DNA of 64,000 nt from Oscillatoria sp. FACHB-1406. Its GTDB lineage: Bacteria; Cyanobacteriota; Cyanobacteriia; Cyanobacteriales; Spirulinaceae. Each line of letters starts with the position of its first letter. Within the stretch, counting starts at the first letter, position 1. The stretch lies in contig NZ_JACJSM010000009.1 in assembly GCF_014698145.1 (NCBI RefSeq), positions 62,001-126,000 of the forward strand, written 5' to 3'. Below the pieces are notes generated by a model. It saw nothing but the letters and a program-made list of their open reading frames with translations, was not told where the DNA came from and searched no databases. Of this stretch, positions 7,900 to 17,176 are shown in pieces. Both the position numbers and the translations under genes were made by a program.

Positions 7900-8703
7900 C
7901 CCATACCGTAACTCTTGCTGGGGCGCTTGCGTTGCCTCCGGATCGAAGCGGCGCAAACCCAGCATTTGCTGACTCAGCAACCAAACGTAATGGGGATTGA
8001 GTAAGATGTAGCGCTTCCAAAGGCGCTTCGGTTCTTGAATGAGGCGAAACAGCCATTCTAAGCCGAGGTCTTGCCACATTTTCGGGGCTTGGGGGAGTAG
8101 TCCGGCGTGGAAGTCGAAGGCAGCACCGACTGCTAAAAGTGGCATGGAAAGTGCCTCGCGGTATTCGTAAGCCCAAACTTCTTGGCGCGGACAGCCCAAA
8201 CCGACAAGAGTAATGGCTGCACCGCTGTCTTTAATTTGTTGGACGATTTCTTGCTTTTCTTCTGCGGTTACTTGTCGGAAACGGGAGGGTTGCGCGCCTG
8301 CGATTTGCAACCCCGGATAGCGCGATCGCAAATTCTCTGCGAAGGCATTTAAAACCTCCATGCGACTGCCGTAAAGGTAAATGGGCAATCCTTCTTTTGC
8401 GGCGCGCTCGCAGGTAAAAAGGGTCAAATTCGGGCCGTAAACGCGATCGCGCAATCGAGCTTTGTGCATCGCATTTAACGCCCAGCGTACCGGCTGTCCG
8501 TCGGGACAAATCAGATCGAAGCGATTGAGGCGATGGCGGTGAGTATCGTCCAATACCCCCGTCATGACTCCGTGGACTGCTAACGCAGAAACGGAAAGTC
8601 CTTGCTTGTTTTTTGCTGCTTGGATAATGCGATCGACTGCCGCCTCGTAATCGACGACATTCACCTTAACTCCAAGCACATTGCGTTTGCCTGCATCAAT
8701 CAT
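7897..8703 (-). CDS. WecG/TagA/CpsF-family glycosyltransferase
   Basis: 268 residues covering the full WecG/TagA (GT26) domain, whose members transfer N-acetylmannosamine-type sugars to undecaprenyl-linked acceptors at the inner membrane face. Visible family features are an N-terminal [11 protein letters not shown], the [11 protein letters not shown] segment, [18 protein letters not shown] and the C-terminal [11 protein letters not shown] and [10 protein letters not shown] motifs. It opens the surface-glycan island and is convergent with immA. The stop codon lies in the heptamer array. The exact sugar cannot be predicted. Confidence 0.88.
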   Translation of the reverse strand: MIDAGKRNVLGVKVNVVDYEAAVDRIIQAAKNKQGLSVSALAVHGVMTGVLDDTHRHRLNRFDLICPDGQPVRWALNAMHKARLRDRVYGPNLTLFTCERAAKEGLPIYLYGSRMEVLNAFAENLRSRYPGLQIAGAQPSRFRQVTAEEKQEIVQQIKDSGAAITLVGLGCPRQEVWAYEYREALSMPLLAVGAAFDFHAGLLPQAPKMWQDLGLEWLFRLIQEPKRLWKRYILLNPHYVWLLSQQMLGLRRFDPEATQAPQQELRYG

Positions 8704-8729
8704 TTTAGTGAATTTGTGGATAGTGAATC

Positions 8730-8843
8730 AATAGCACTGAAATAAGAGTGGAAAATCGCCGGTAGAGACGTTGCAAGTCAACGTCTCTACAGATAATTTC
8801 GTAGGGTGGGCATTGCCCACCAGCCTGAGTTCACCGCCATTCG
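8730..8843 (-). mobile_element. MITE-like element, copy 3 (inverted orientation)
   Basis: Same family as copies 1, 2 and 4, read from the minus strand: it begins GAATGGCGGTGA and ends TCAGTGCTATT, with both internal palindromes. Flanking direct repeats GATAGTGAATC occur at 8719-8729 and 8843-8853 (10-11 bp). It lies upstream of the WecG-like gene, about 25 bp before its start codon. Confidence 0.8.
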
Positions 8844-8957
8844 ATAGTGAATCGTTATCAGCGATCGGCGAATGAGGAACAGTGAATAGATATCCGCTAA
8901 AGAGTCTGTTTTAGAAACAATTCATCATTCCCCATTCATCAACTCATAACTCAGAAT

Positions 8958-10031
8958 TTATCCTTCCTTTCCCCAACGTTCGTGGTTGTATTCATAAATC
9001 TCTTTCAAGATTTCCGGCACGTTGTACTTCATCTTCCAGTTAGGATAATGAGATTCAAAACGGCTGTTATCGCTAATCCACCAAATATGATCCCCAATTC
9101 GGTTCGTTTCCGAATAGGTATAAGTCATTTCCTTGCCGGTGATTTCTTCCGCCATTTTAATGGCTTCTAACATCGAGCAATTGCTAAAGCGTCCGCCGCC
9201 AGTATTGTAAACTTCTGCACTGCGAGGCGCTTTATAAAACTCGTTGAAGGCATTAATTAAATCCGCGCTGTGAATATTATCCCGAACTTGTTTGCCCTTA
9301 TACCCAAAAACCGTATAAGGAACACCCGTCGCCGCGCACTTAACTAAATAAGCTAAAAAGCCGTGTAATTGCGTCCCCGAATGATTCGGCCCGGTCAAAC
9401 AGCCGCCTCGGAAACAAGCCGTTTTCATATCAAAATAGCGACCGTATTCTTGCACTAAAACATCCGCTGCCACCTTCGATGCACCAAATAAACTGTGGGT
9501 GGTATGGTCGATGGACATATCTTCGCGAATGCCGCCGACGTAGGTATGATTGGGATCGATTTCCCAACGAGTATCCTTTTCAATTAAGGGCAGGCGGTTG
9601 GGCGTGTCGCCGTAAACTTTGTTAGTGGAGGTAAAAATAAAGGGCGCTTCCGGGCAGTTTTCGCGCGTTGCTTGCAGGAGGTTTAAAGTGCCGTTGGCGT
9701 TAACGCTAAAGTCCATGTGGGGATCGCGGGCTGCCCAGTCGTGGGAGGGTTGGGCGGCGGTGTGGACGATGAGGGAGATGTTGGATCCGTACTTTTTAAA
9801 GAGGTTGTCAATCGCCTCGCGATCGCGAATATCAACCTCGACATGAGTATAATTGCTCCCCAACTCCTCCTCGAGCCGCTTGCGATTCCACGTCGTCGAA
9901 GCATCCTCGCCAAAAAAGACGCGGCGCATATCGTTATCGATTCCGACCACTTCTAAGCCTTGTCCGGCAAAGAATTTAGACGCTTCAGAACCAATTAAGC
10001 CAGCCGAACCTGTAATAATTGCAACAGTCAT
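8958..10031 (-). CDS. NAD-dependent sugar epimerase, CDP-paratose 2-epimerase-like
   Basis: 357 residues, an extended short-chain dehydrogenase/reductase. The dinucleotide motif TGSAGLIGS is at the N-terminus and the substrate region contains [37 protein letters not shown] and [10 protein letters not shown]. These match the CDP-paratose/CDP-tyvelose epimerase subgroup, in which Phe replaces the usual Tyr ahead of the Lys in the YxxxK position. It probably makes a modified nucleotide sugar for the surrounding glycosyltransferases. No CDP-glucose dehydratase lies in the window, so the substrate is uncertain. Confidence 0.82.
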   Translation of the reverse strand: MTVAIITGSAGLIGSEASKFFAGQGLEVVGIDNDMRRVFFGEDASTTWNRKRLEEELGSNYTHVEVDIRDREAIDNLFKKYGSNISLIVHTAAQPSHDWAARDPHMDFSVNANGTLNLLQATRENCPEAPFIFTSTNKVYGDTPNRLPLIEKDTRWEIDPNHTYVGGIREDMSIDHTTHSLFGASKVAADVLVQEYGRYFDMKTACFRGGCLTGPNHSGTQLHGFLAYLVKCAATGVPYTVFGYKGKQVRDNIHSADLINAFNEFYKAPRSAEVYNTGGGRFSNCSMLEAIKMAEEITGKEMTYTYSETNRIGDHIWWISDNSRFESHYPNWKMKYNVPEILKEIYEYNHERWGKEG

Positions 10032-10208
10032 GACAATTTTGGATTTTTGGATGTTAGATGTTCAGATGTTGGATTGAGTATGGGGGTACGGCATTTTAAG
10101 ACTTCTGCCGAATAACCCTCTGATGTAACGTTATGGACCCATTGCTTTGACCGTACTCTGTTAAGTCATCAGCGAGCGGGAGTCAATAGGCAATTTGCTG
10201 TTGACTGC

Positions 10209-11441
10209 TTACCGGCTGCTATTTGCTGTTCTAACTTTGTCATATAGTTGAGCGAAAAACTCGCCTTTTGCATCCCAATCATAGACTTCGCGGACTCGTT
10301 TTTTTCCTCCTTCTCCTAATTGTTCCCGCAATGACGCATTTTTCGCCAAAAGAGTCATTGCTTCTGCTAAATCCCGCACAGCTTGCTCGGGATTGCGCGC
10401 GGGAACTTTAATTCCCGTTTCTTCGGTCACTTGAGTATCCGGCCCTCCCAATGCCAAGCAGATAATCGGACGACCCGCAGCCATCCCTTCTAAGCAAGTC
10501 CAGCCGCCCGAATCGTGCAAACTGGGATGAACGAGAACGTGAGATGCCCCTAATTTTTCTAAACTTTCTTCTCGAGGTCGTCTGCCCCAAAATTTAATCC
10601 GATCTTCGCACCCTAATTCTCGGGCAATAGTTTCTAAATGCTCGCGATCGGGGCCATCCCCTAACAACCAATATTCTGCATTAGGGAGGTTGGCTTTAGC
10701 GAAGGCGCGGACGGAAAGGTGATAGCCTTTCCAGTGTAAGAGGCGACCCAAACTGATAAATCGGATCGGTTCTTCTGAAGGCATTGTATACTGTCCCAAA
10801 CGCGCGATCGCGTCCTTCGATAAACCCGCCTCGGAGTAAATTTGTACGTTTTTCGCCCCCATCGGTCGCACTCGTTTTGCCGTATCCTCGGTGGTTACGG
10901 GAGTAAACACACTCCGTCGCGCGGTGAGGCGCGTTAGGGGGTCGAGTTCGCCGATACGCTGGGCGACATCCCGCGCGAATTCGTAAAGTTTTCCTTTGGT
11001 GCTGAAGTCGCGCCAAAACGGTTTGGGGGCAGATTCGCCGCCGCCAATCGGCCCCCAGATGAAGGGAACGGGCAGCAAACCCACTAAACTGGGCGACCAA
11101 AACTTAACGTAGGTGACGTGGCGCGTTACGTCGAAGTGAAGTTTTCGGTGCAATTCTTTGGCTTTGCGGTAAGCGAGAATCTGCCACAAATAATAGTGAA
11201 GTTGCAGCCCTCCTTGGCGACCTTTAAAACTTTCTTTCCAACCGAAGGGTTCGACGTAGACGAAATGTAAGTTGGGAATGGGGTTGCGCTGCAATTCTTC
11301 TTCGATGGGCGGTCGGCAAAATTCGCGGGTGATGACCCAAACTTCGTTGAATCGCGCCGATTGTACGGCGACATTCCAACCGACTCCTTCTTCAGATCCT
11401 TGTCCGGGTTCGCAGGCAAAGCAAGAGAGTAAAATTTTCAT
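10209..11441 (-). CDS. GT4-family glycosyltransferase
   Basis: 410 residues from ATG 11441 (MKILLSCFACEPGQGSEEG); an upstream in-frame ATG at 11492 gives 17 extra non-homologous residues. The GT-B fold is recognisable: the N-terminal ACEPGQGSEEGVGW motif typical of this GT4 subgroup, a C-terminal domain starting near ISLGRLLHWKGYHL, then LLGDGPDREHLE, and a donor-site segment HPSLHDSGGWTCLEGMAAGRP. It should add a sugar from a nucleotide donor to a lipid-linked or growing glycan on the cytoplasmic side. It sits alone on the minus strand, with ~180 bp to the epimerase gene. Confidence 0.85.
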   Translation of the reverse strand: MKILLSCFACEPGQGSEEGVGWNVAVQSARFNEVWVITREFCRPPIEEELQRNPIPNLHFVYVEPFGWKESFKGRQGGLQLHYYLWQILAYRKAKELHRKLHFDVTRHVTYVKFWSPSLVGLLPVPFIWGPIGGGESAPKPFWRDFSTKGKLYEFARDVAQRIGELDPLTRLTARRSVFTPVTTEDTAKRVRPMGAKNVQIYSEAGLSKDAIARLGQYTMPSEEPIRFISLGRLLHWKGYHLSVRAFAKANLPNAEYWLLGDGPDREHLETIARELGCEDRIKFWGRRPREESLEKLGASHVLVHPSLHDSGGWTCLEGMAAGRPIICLALGGPDTQVTEETGIKVPARNPEQAVRDLAEAMTLLAKNASLREQLGEGGKKRVREVYDWDAKGEFFAQLYDKVRTANSSR

Positions 11442-11593
11442 AGATACAGTGTTCTCGATCGCTTCCCAACTCATGCAGGCGAATTGTTGCACAGGAAGTT
11501 AGGGTTAATGTTCCCAGGTTAACTCGCCTTTTTACCATTGCGGCATTTAACTGGCAAGATTCAGTGTTGTTTTAAGAAGGTTCAATTCAAAAT

Positions 11594-12871
11594 TTGACCG
11601 TGCAAAAGCAATCTCCCTTTTCTCAAAATTCGCGATCGCGCCCAACGGCTAATACGGGATGTTTTGGCTGTTTGGCTTCTGTGGTTCGCATGACCCTCGC
11701 TTTCGTCGCTTTAAGCGCTTTAGGGCTGTGGGGATTCGATTTGTGGGTTCGCACGACTTTAAGCTCGAAGCCTCTCTCCGAGCATTTACGCGACCAACGG
11801 CGGGACATTGCTAGCCTGTTCGGTACGACGGTTGCGATTAATGAAAACGGTCAAAGGATAGATGAGAATGGGAAGGTCATTCCCATCCCCGAAGTCGCAA
11901 ATGCTTGCTTGGGAACGGCTTCCAATCCCGCACCACCGCCCGAAGCTTGGAAAATTTTCGATTCCGCAGGGAATGGCGTTGCGGCGCGCGGTTTTGTCCT
12001 CGACAAGGGGAACGGTTACGGCATTCCTAGCTTGGCGCTTTCTGCCGACGGTAAAACCCTCGTTTCTGGGGGAAAACAGGCTCGGGTATGGGATTTGTCG
12101 GCGCGCAAGCTGCGTTACAATCTCTCGGGTTCGGTTAAGTTTGTCGATGCAGTGGCCTTGAGTCCCGACGGAAAAACGATCGCGATCGGCGATGAAGGCG
12201 GCGGAATTTGGCTACACGACTTGAATACGGGGAAACTCAAGCGAAAATTAAACCATCAAGCCCGCGTCGAACAACTACTTTTTACCGCCGACGGCAAGTT
12301 CTTGTTGAGTAGCGATATAGGGGGAACCGTTCGCCGTTGGAACCCGAACAGCGGACAGCAAGCTCATTTTAAGACGCGCTATCCGGCTCAGTTTATCGCC
12401 CTTCTGCCCGACAAACGCTCCCTCGCGATCGCCGCCCAAGCCAGCAATGCTGTCGAGATCGTAACTTCGAGCGGAGAAATGCAGGAACTCCTCATCCACG
12501 GCAACCAGGTTGACGCGATCGCGCTTTCGCCGTCGGGACGAATTTTAGCCTCGGGCAGCGGCAGCCCTCAAGGGATTCGACTTTGGGATTTGCAACGCAA
12601 ACCCGTGCGAGAACCGATTAAAACCCTGAAAGGACATAACGGACAGCCTTTCGCGATCGCGTTTAGTCCCGACGGCAAAACGTTATTTGCAACTGGGGAT
12701 GGTTCGGGAGGGCGTAACTATGCGGTCACAGTTTGGAATGCTTGCAGCGGCGAACTCGTGCATCGTTTTGGCGAACAAGTTCGAGGTTCTGCGCTGGCGG
12801 TGAGTCGCGATGGCAAAACTTTGGTTGCGGGCGATCGCAAAGGCAATCTTCAACTGTGGAATTTGCTGTAG
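11594..12871 (+). CDS. Membrane-anchored WD40 seven-bladed propeller protein
   Basis: 425 residues from TTG at 11594 (GTG at 11600 is an alternative); no ATG precedes the transmembrane helix (residues ~30-50, MTLAFVALSALGLWGFDLWV). From ~residue 150 seven WD40 blades can be counted by their ALSADGK/ALSPDGK-type turns and VWDL/LWDL/VWN/LWNL ends. Blade four is degenerate. The topology suggests a propeller held at the inner membrane facing the periplasm, or the reverse; no enzymatic domain is attached. It lies inside the glycan island on the opposite strand, so it may be unrelated to glycan synthesis. Confidence 0.8.
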   Translation: MTVQKQSPFSQNSRSRPTANTGCFGCLASVVRMTLAFVALSALGLWGFDLWVRTTLSSKPLSEHLRDQRRDIASLFGTTVAINENGQRIDENGKVIPIPEVANACLGTASNPAPPPEAWKIFDSAGNGVAARGFVLDKGNGYGIPSLALSADGKTLVSGGKQARVWDLSARKLRYNLSGSVKFVDAVALSPDGKTIAIGDEGGGIWLHDLNTGKLKRKLNHQARVEQLLFTADGKFLLSSDIGGTVRRWNPNSGQQAHFKTRYPAQFIALLPDKRSLAIAAQASNAVEIVTSSGEMQELLIHGNQVDAIALSPSGRILASGSGSPQGIRLWDLQRKPVREPIKTLKGHNGQPFAIAFSPDGKTLFATGDGSGGRNYAVTVWNACSGELVHRFGEQVRGSALAVSRDGKTLVAGDRKGNLQLWNLL

Positions 12872-12903
12872 AAATCGAAACAACTGGCTTGTTTTCCACA
12901 CTT

Positions 12904-13998
12904 TCAGACCAATTGCTTGAAAAATTTAACTCGTTTCAACGCTAATGTTAAAATAAGCGACCCCAGGAATAAACTCCAAAATCTGAGAAAGCTCATCATA
13001 GCAATATCGCTGCTTAAATCGTAGTCAAATTTAACCACAATTTGATGTAAAGCTATCCCGATAAAGTTCGGTAAAAATTTGTGGATGCAGTAAATTCCTA
13101 GCGAACAAAAGGAGAGGAGTACGACGAATGCGTTCGGTTTGGGATTATAGCGGATAAAGAGGTAAGTTATTAAAGAAGAGGATAAGACACAAGAAACTCG
13201 CGCATATTGAGGAAGGCGATCGTATAAAAAGACTTGCGGAGCGTCAGATAAGTTAAAAAATCTCCCTTCAAGGACGATCGAGAAAATAATCACTCCTAAA
13301 ATGACAGCGATTGCGAGCGTCTCGTTTTGCCAGCGATAGTTTTGGTCGTTTTTAGTATCCTTATTTTTTTGCCAAATGAGGTAGGCGCTAAAAATATAAG
13401 GTAGGAAATTGAGAGGATTGTTGTGCGCAACCCAAGGATAACTTTTAAGAGTAACACCGATTGTTGATTGGACAATTAATAACAAACAAGTCAAAAAGAA
13501 TAAGCTGTATTCTACCCCTATCCAGATTCGCTCGCTGGGTTGCCAATACGATTTAACTCTCATTTTTAAATCGGCTAAAAAAGAAAGGAAAATGAGAGAA
13601 AATAGAAAGTAAAATAGAGTATCGCCTCCTGTCATAATAACCCACATCAAATATAACGGCTCGGTTAGCATCCGGCTCGATTCTATTTCTCCTAAATAAA
13701 TTTTTCCGAGAACGGCGATGGGAACCCAAAACGCATAGATCGAAAGCAACTTATAAAATCGCTTCTGATAAAAATAGTTGGGTTTTTCTCGTTGTTTTTC
13801 GTAAAACAAGTATAGAGATATTTGAAAAAAAATAGGGACAGCTAGCAAACTAATATTTTGATAAAAAAAATCTATGATTTGTCCCAGAAAAATATTGTTA
13901 AATTCAAAAATCCTTAAAGCGTCGGTATGACGGATGACCACCAGAAGACAGCAAATTGCACGCAAATACTCAAAACCACCAATAGACTGATTTTTCAT
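12904..13998 (-). CDS. Acyltransferase family 3 (OafA/NodX-like) membrane protein
   Basis: 364 residues, about ten transmembrane helices. The N-terminal GGFEYLRAICCLLVVIRH contains the Arg and the catalytic-type His of the acyltransferase-3 family, which moves acyl groups (often acetyl or succinyl) onto extracellular glycans. The base composition is noticeably more AT-rich than neighbouring genes, and HIP1 octamers are almost absent, hinting at transfer from elsewhere. It is flanked by glycosyltransferase genes, consistent with decorating the same polymer. Confidence 0.8.
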   Translation of the reverse strand: MKNQSIGGFEYLRAICCLLVVIRHTDALRIFEFNNIFLGQIIDFFYQNISLLAVPIFFQISLYLFYEKQREKPNYFYQKRFYKLLSIYAFWVPIAVLGKIYLGEIESSRMLTEPLYLMWVIMTGGDTLFYFLFSLIFLSFLADLKMRVKSYWQPSERIWIGVEYSLFFLTCLLLIVQSTIGVTLKSYPWVAHNNPLNFLPYIFSAYLIWQKNKDTKNDQNYRWQNETLAIAVILGVIIFSIVLEGRFFNLSDAPQVFLYDRLPQYARVSCVLSSSLITYLFIRYNPKPNAFVVLLSFCSLGIYCIHKFLPNFIGIALHQIVVKFDYDLSSDIAMMSFLRFWSLFLGSLILTLALKRVKFFKQLV

Positions 13999-14184
13999 AC
14001 TCTACCCCTGGAATTAATTCATTAGTAACTTGCTCCTAAGCGCGGCTGGTGCTGAAATTACAGCAACTGCCGGAAGGGCGAACAAAAAGTGTCGTTCTGC
14101 GCCATAAAGGAAAGATACTGTCCCTTTATAACAGAATTTTTAGAAATGAAAATAGATTGAAGACTCCGCGTTACCCGCTAAGCC

Positions 14185-14260
14185 CCAACAGCCGCACAAG
14201 CAAAGAGGGCGACAAAAAAGGTAAAGAAATACTTAATTTTAATCAGTTTAGCGATCGCGT
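14185..14260 (-). pseudogene. Degraded duplicate of an internal segment of the adjacent GT-C gene
   Basis: These 76 bp align without gaps to 15518-15593, inside the GT-C gene, at about 84% identity (12 mismatches counted). In the gene the segment encodes AERIKVKHPFTFFVALFAYGA; here the same frame reads AKLIKIKYFFTFFVALFACAA and then hits a stop. The fragment touches the GT-C gene's own stop codon at a GCGATCGC octamer, so the last codons of that gene come from this duplicate. It is a remnant of a paralogue or a partial duplication. Confidence 0.7.
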
Positions 14261-15900
14261 TTACACTTCTTAACGGTTGCTAAAGGCGATCCCTGCCGCA
14301 TTACTTCATAAACAACCGGACAATTGGGATAGACATTTTGTAAATTCATATAGTGCATGGCGAGGTAATAGTTCGGTGGTTCTCCTTTTTTTCCGTAATC
14401 CAAATCTTTGTCGATATCCAAAAATTTAAGATGAGGAACGGCGTAAATTTGAGGAAGAATTTGTTCGCCGCCAATTGCAACTTGTGAATTGGGTTCTGCA
14501 TTGCGATTAATCCATTCCATTCCTTCGCGCAAAGCCAGCCCCCAATAATCTCGATCGTATTGTCCGTAAGTTTTGCTTAAGCCCCCCGCAAGGCGATTGA
14601 AGTAAACGTATTCGTAGGGATGTAACGTTACCATATCAACCGCGATCGGGCTTAACAAAACGAGGGTTAACGCTAGGAAAAACCAACGCACCGCTTTGCG
14701 TGCGAGGCTTTGATAGAACCAAAGGGCTGCTGTTACTGCGATCGCCGCTACTCCCGGCAGCACAAATAAAAACTGCCGTTCGGCATTGTACAGCGGAGAC
14801 TTACCAATAATCGCGATCGCAGGTAAGGTAAAGATTTGCAGAAGCGTTAAAATCGTACAAGCTTTCTGCAAATAATCGAGTTTTCTGTACTTCCAAATTA
14901 AACTGATTAAGCCCCCAATGAAAGCAATTTGAAAGATGACAGGAATTGTTAGATGCAGCCATTGAGGGAGGTAATATCGAGGTATTCCTGTCGCCGTAAC
15001 TAACTGACCTGCAAATAGATTTTTTCCCGGCCAAGTATGCTTCGATAAATAGTGTAATGTTGCGAAAAACCAAGCAATGGGATTCGACCATGAAGAGGGG
15101 TAAAATAGGATTGTGAAGGCAGCCCAACTCAATCCCATTAATAGATAAAAGGGATAAAACCGAAAAACCTTAGCATAAAGATTTCGGCTTCCCAAACCGA
15201 CTAAAAGATGAGCTAAAGCAACGAAAAAGAGCAGGAAAAACCCTCCGATGCGAATTCCCGTTACGGCAGCAACCAGAATGCCATACAGAAAAGAATATAG
15301 CGTCAGACGATTTTTTCCCAGCTTTAAGCGTTCTGGAGGGGCTTGAAGATAAGCTTGAATTAAATAAGCGCCTAATACTGTAGCGAGGGTAAAAAGAGCG
15401 GCAAAAGGGATATCCTTGGGGTTAAAGAAACTGTGGCCCCAAAAGCGAGGAAAGAGAACTAACGCGATCGCGCCCGTCCAAGCATACTCCCACCCTGCTA
15501 AAATACCCACGATCGCGCCAACCGCCCCGTAAGCAAAGAGGGCGACAAAAAAGGTAAAGGGATGCTTAACTTTAATTCGTTCGGCGATCGCGTCGATAAT
15601 TGCGCGATCGCCCTCCTCTAAGTTTTCGTTTTTGAGGGGGTTGTAATTAACCCCTTGGCGAAATACCTCTCGGACTTGATAAGCAACTTCTGCCGAAAAG
15701 TTGAATAGAACGCCGTAATATCTCAAATCCTTGGGAATTTCTCGACCTTTCGCGATCAATTCATAGTTATACTTAACCGTAGAAATTTCCGTGCCTTCAT
15801 CCCAAGAAACCCCATAATGACCGACGGTAGAAAAGCCGAGAATCGCGATCGCGCCCAGCACCGCAATAAGCTTCAAATAAGCCCCCTTCAGCCCGAACAT
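14248..15900 (-). CDS. GT-C (GT39/ArnT-like) membrane glycosyltransferase
   Basis: 550 residues with roughly 11-12 transmembrane helices. After the first helix the loop contains SWDEG, the acidic motif of the first external loop that serves GT-C enzymes using polyprenyl-phosphate sugar donors. It probably transfers sugars on the periplasmic face, which fits the DPM1-like donor-making gene at 20.4 kb. The last residues (KKCKRDR) and stop lie in the duplicated segment at 14185-14260, so the C-terminus may not be the original. It is followed on the minus strand by the acyltransferase gene. Confidence 0.78.
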   Translation of the reverse strand: MFGLKGAYLKLIAVLGAIAILGFSTVGHYGVSWDEGTEISTVKYNYELIAKGREIPKDLRYYGVLFNFSAEVAYQVREVFRQGVNYNPLKNENLEEGDRAIIDAIAERIKVKHPFTFFVALFAYGAVGAIVGILAGWEYAWTGAIALVLFPRFWGHSFFNPKDIPFAALFTLATVLGAYLIQAYLQAPPERLKLGKNRLTLYSFLYGILVAAVTGIRIGGFFLLFFVALAHLLVGLGSRNLYAKVFRFYPFYLLMGLSWAAFTILFYPSSWSNPIAWFFATLHYLSKHTWPGKNLFAGQLVTATGIPRYYLPQWLHLTIPVIFQIAFIGGLISLIWKYRKLDYLQKACTILTLLQIFTLPAIAIIGKSPLYNAERQFLFVLPGVAAIAVTAALWFYQSLARKAVRWFFLALTLVLLSPIAVDMVTLHPYEYVYFNRLAGGLSKTYGQYDRDYWGLALREGMEWINRNAEPNSQVAIGGEQILPQIYAVPHLKFLDIDKDLDYGKKGEPPNYYLAMHYMNLQNVYPNCPVVYEVMRQGSPLATVKKCKRDR

Positions 15901-15909
15901 CAGTTCGCC

Positions 15910-17061
15910 TCACTTTTTTGCTAATGTTGCTTCCGTTACCTCAACAAAATCGCGGGCTGCCGTTGTGGGCGTAGTGCGCGCGATTAATTCTCGCGATCGC
16001 GCCCCCATCCTTTCAATTAAACTCGGATCGTCGAGAAAATGGCTCATTTGCTCGGCTAATTGCTTGGGGTTGTGAGGGTCAAAAATATAACCATTTCCCC
16101 CCTCTTCCACTAACTCCAACGCCGCCGCCCCATTCGAGCAAAGCACCGGCTTTCCAAACACCATCGCCTCCGGCAAAACCATTCCCCAAACATCCTCATA
16201 AGTTGGGAAAACAAACACATCTGCTTGCTGGAAATACGGCCCCAAATTGCCATATTCAACCCATCCCGCCCAAGTCACCTGGGACTCAAAACCTTTTTCC
16301 CGAATCAACGCTTCTAGTTCTTCTCGCTGATCCCCCGTACCGACAATCAAAAGATTAAAATCTTCATAACCGCGTTCTTTTAAAATCGCGCAAGCTTCAA
16401 TCAACGGCTTAATTCCCTTGCGCTGGGTGATGCGCCCCACATACAAAAAAGTCGGGCGTTTTAAATTCAAATCGACCTTAGCACTGCTTTCCAAACCTCG
16501 CTGTAGCGCTTGTGCGTCCGGAACCAAATAAACGTGCAAAGAAATTTTGGATTCCGGAACCTCCAAACACTCCATTAAATACTTCTTACCCGCCTGACTA
16601 TTGGCAACAAACGTATCGCAAAACTTCGCCAACCACTTACGAACCGTCGTGCGAAACTTTGAATCCCGAAAATCTGTATTCGGCGAACTGCCATCGTAAA
16701 TCAAGATAATTTTCCAGCGAAAAATTGGCTTGAGTAGCACGCAAAAAACCGTCCACAGCGAAAACGCTTGGGGTAATACAACCTGGGGTTTAAACTGTCG
16801 CAGGCGACCGACAATCGCCGGAGAAACAGCAATGAAGCCCCGCGTGTAACCTGCCTCTACCTGTTGAGTTTCCAAAAATGATGTTTCTCCCACCAGTTCG
16901 ATAACCGAACATCCCGGTAGATTGGGGTCGAATCCCGGCCAGACTTGACCGGTATAAAAAACCGTGTTGGGATAGGTTTTAATAAATTCTTTCAACACGG
17001 GCTGCCAGTAAGCACCGAGTTCGACCGAAGGAATAAGCCAAGCAATACGAGTCTCTTTCAT
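15910..17061 (-). CDS. GT4-family glycosyltransferase
   Basis: 383 residues from ATG 17061 (MKETRIAWLIPSVELGAYW); a start at 17148 would add 29 low-similarity residues. GT-B enzyme: the C-terminal domain begins at FLYVGRITQRKGIKPLI, with LLIVGTGDQREELE and VFPTYEDVWGMVLPEAMVFG as the donor-binding region including the EAM glutamate. It ends 9 bp before the start of the GT-C gene (15900), so the two are very likely co-transcribed and act on the same polymer. The N-terminal acceptor domain gives no substrate clue. Confidence 0.86.
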   Translation of the reverse strand: MKETRIAWLIPSVELGAYWQPVLKEFIKTYPNTVFYTGQVWPGFDPNLPGCSVIELVGETSFLETQQVEAGYTRGFIAVSPAIVGRLRQFKPQVVLPQAFSLWTVFCVLLKPIFRWKIILIYDGSSPNTDFRDSKFRTTVRKWLAKFCDTFVANSQAGKKYLMECLEVPESKISLHVYLVPDAQALQRGLESSAKVDLNLKRPTFLYVGRITQRKGIKPLIEACAILKERGYEDFNLLIVGTGDQREELEALIREKGFESQVTWAGWVEYGNLGPYFQQADVFVFPTYEDVWGMVLPEAMVFGKPVLCSNGAAALELVEEGGNGYIFDPHNPKQLAEQMSHFLDDPSLIERMGARSRELIARTTPTTAARDFVEVTEATLAKK

Positions 17062-17176
17062 GGATTTTAGAACGCTTCTGTATTCAGCTAAAACGCGATG
17101 AAATTTCTCAATCGAAATTCTCCCCCTCTCCCCCCTCCCGGTCAGCACCGAGACCTGATTTAATTGATGTAAATGG

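Noticed and set aside
14049-14273. 74-residue plus-strand frame next to the GT-C gene
   Set aside because: It is the antisense of the GT-C duplicate fragment with no ribosome site or family similarity.
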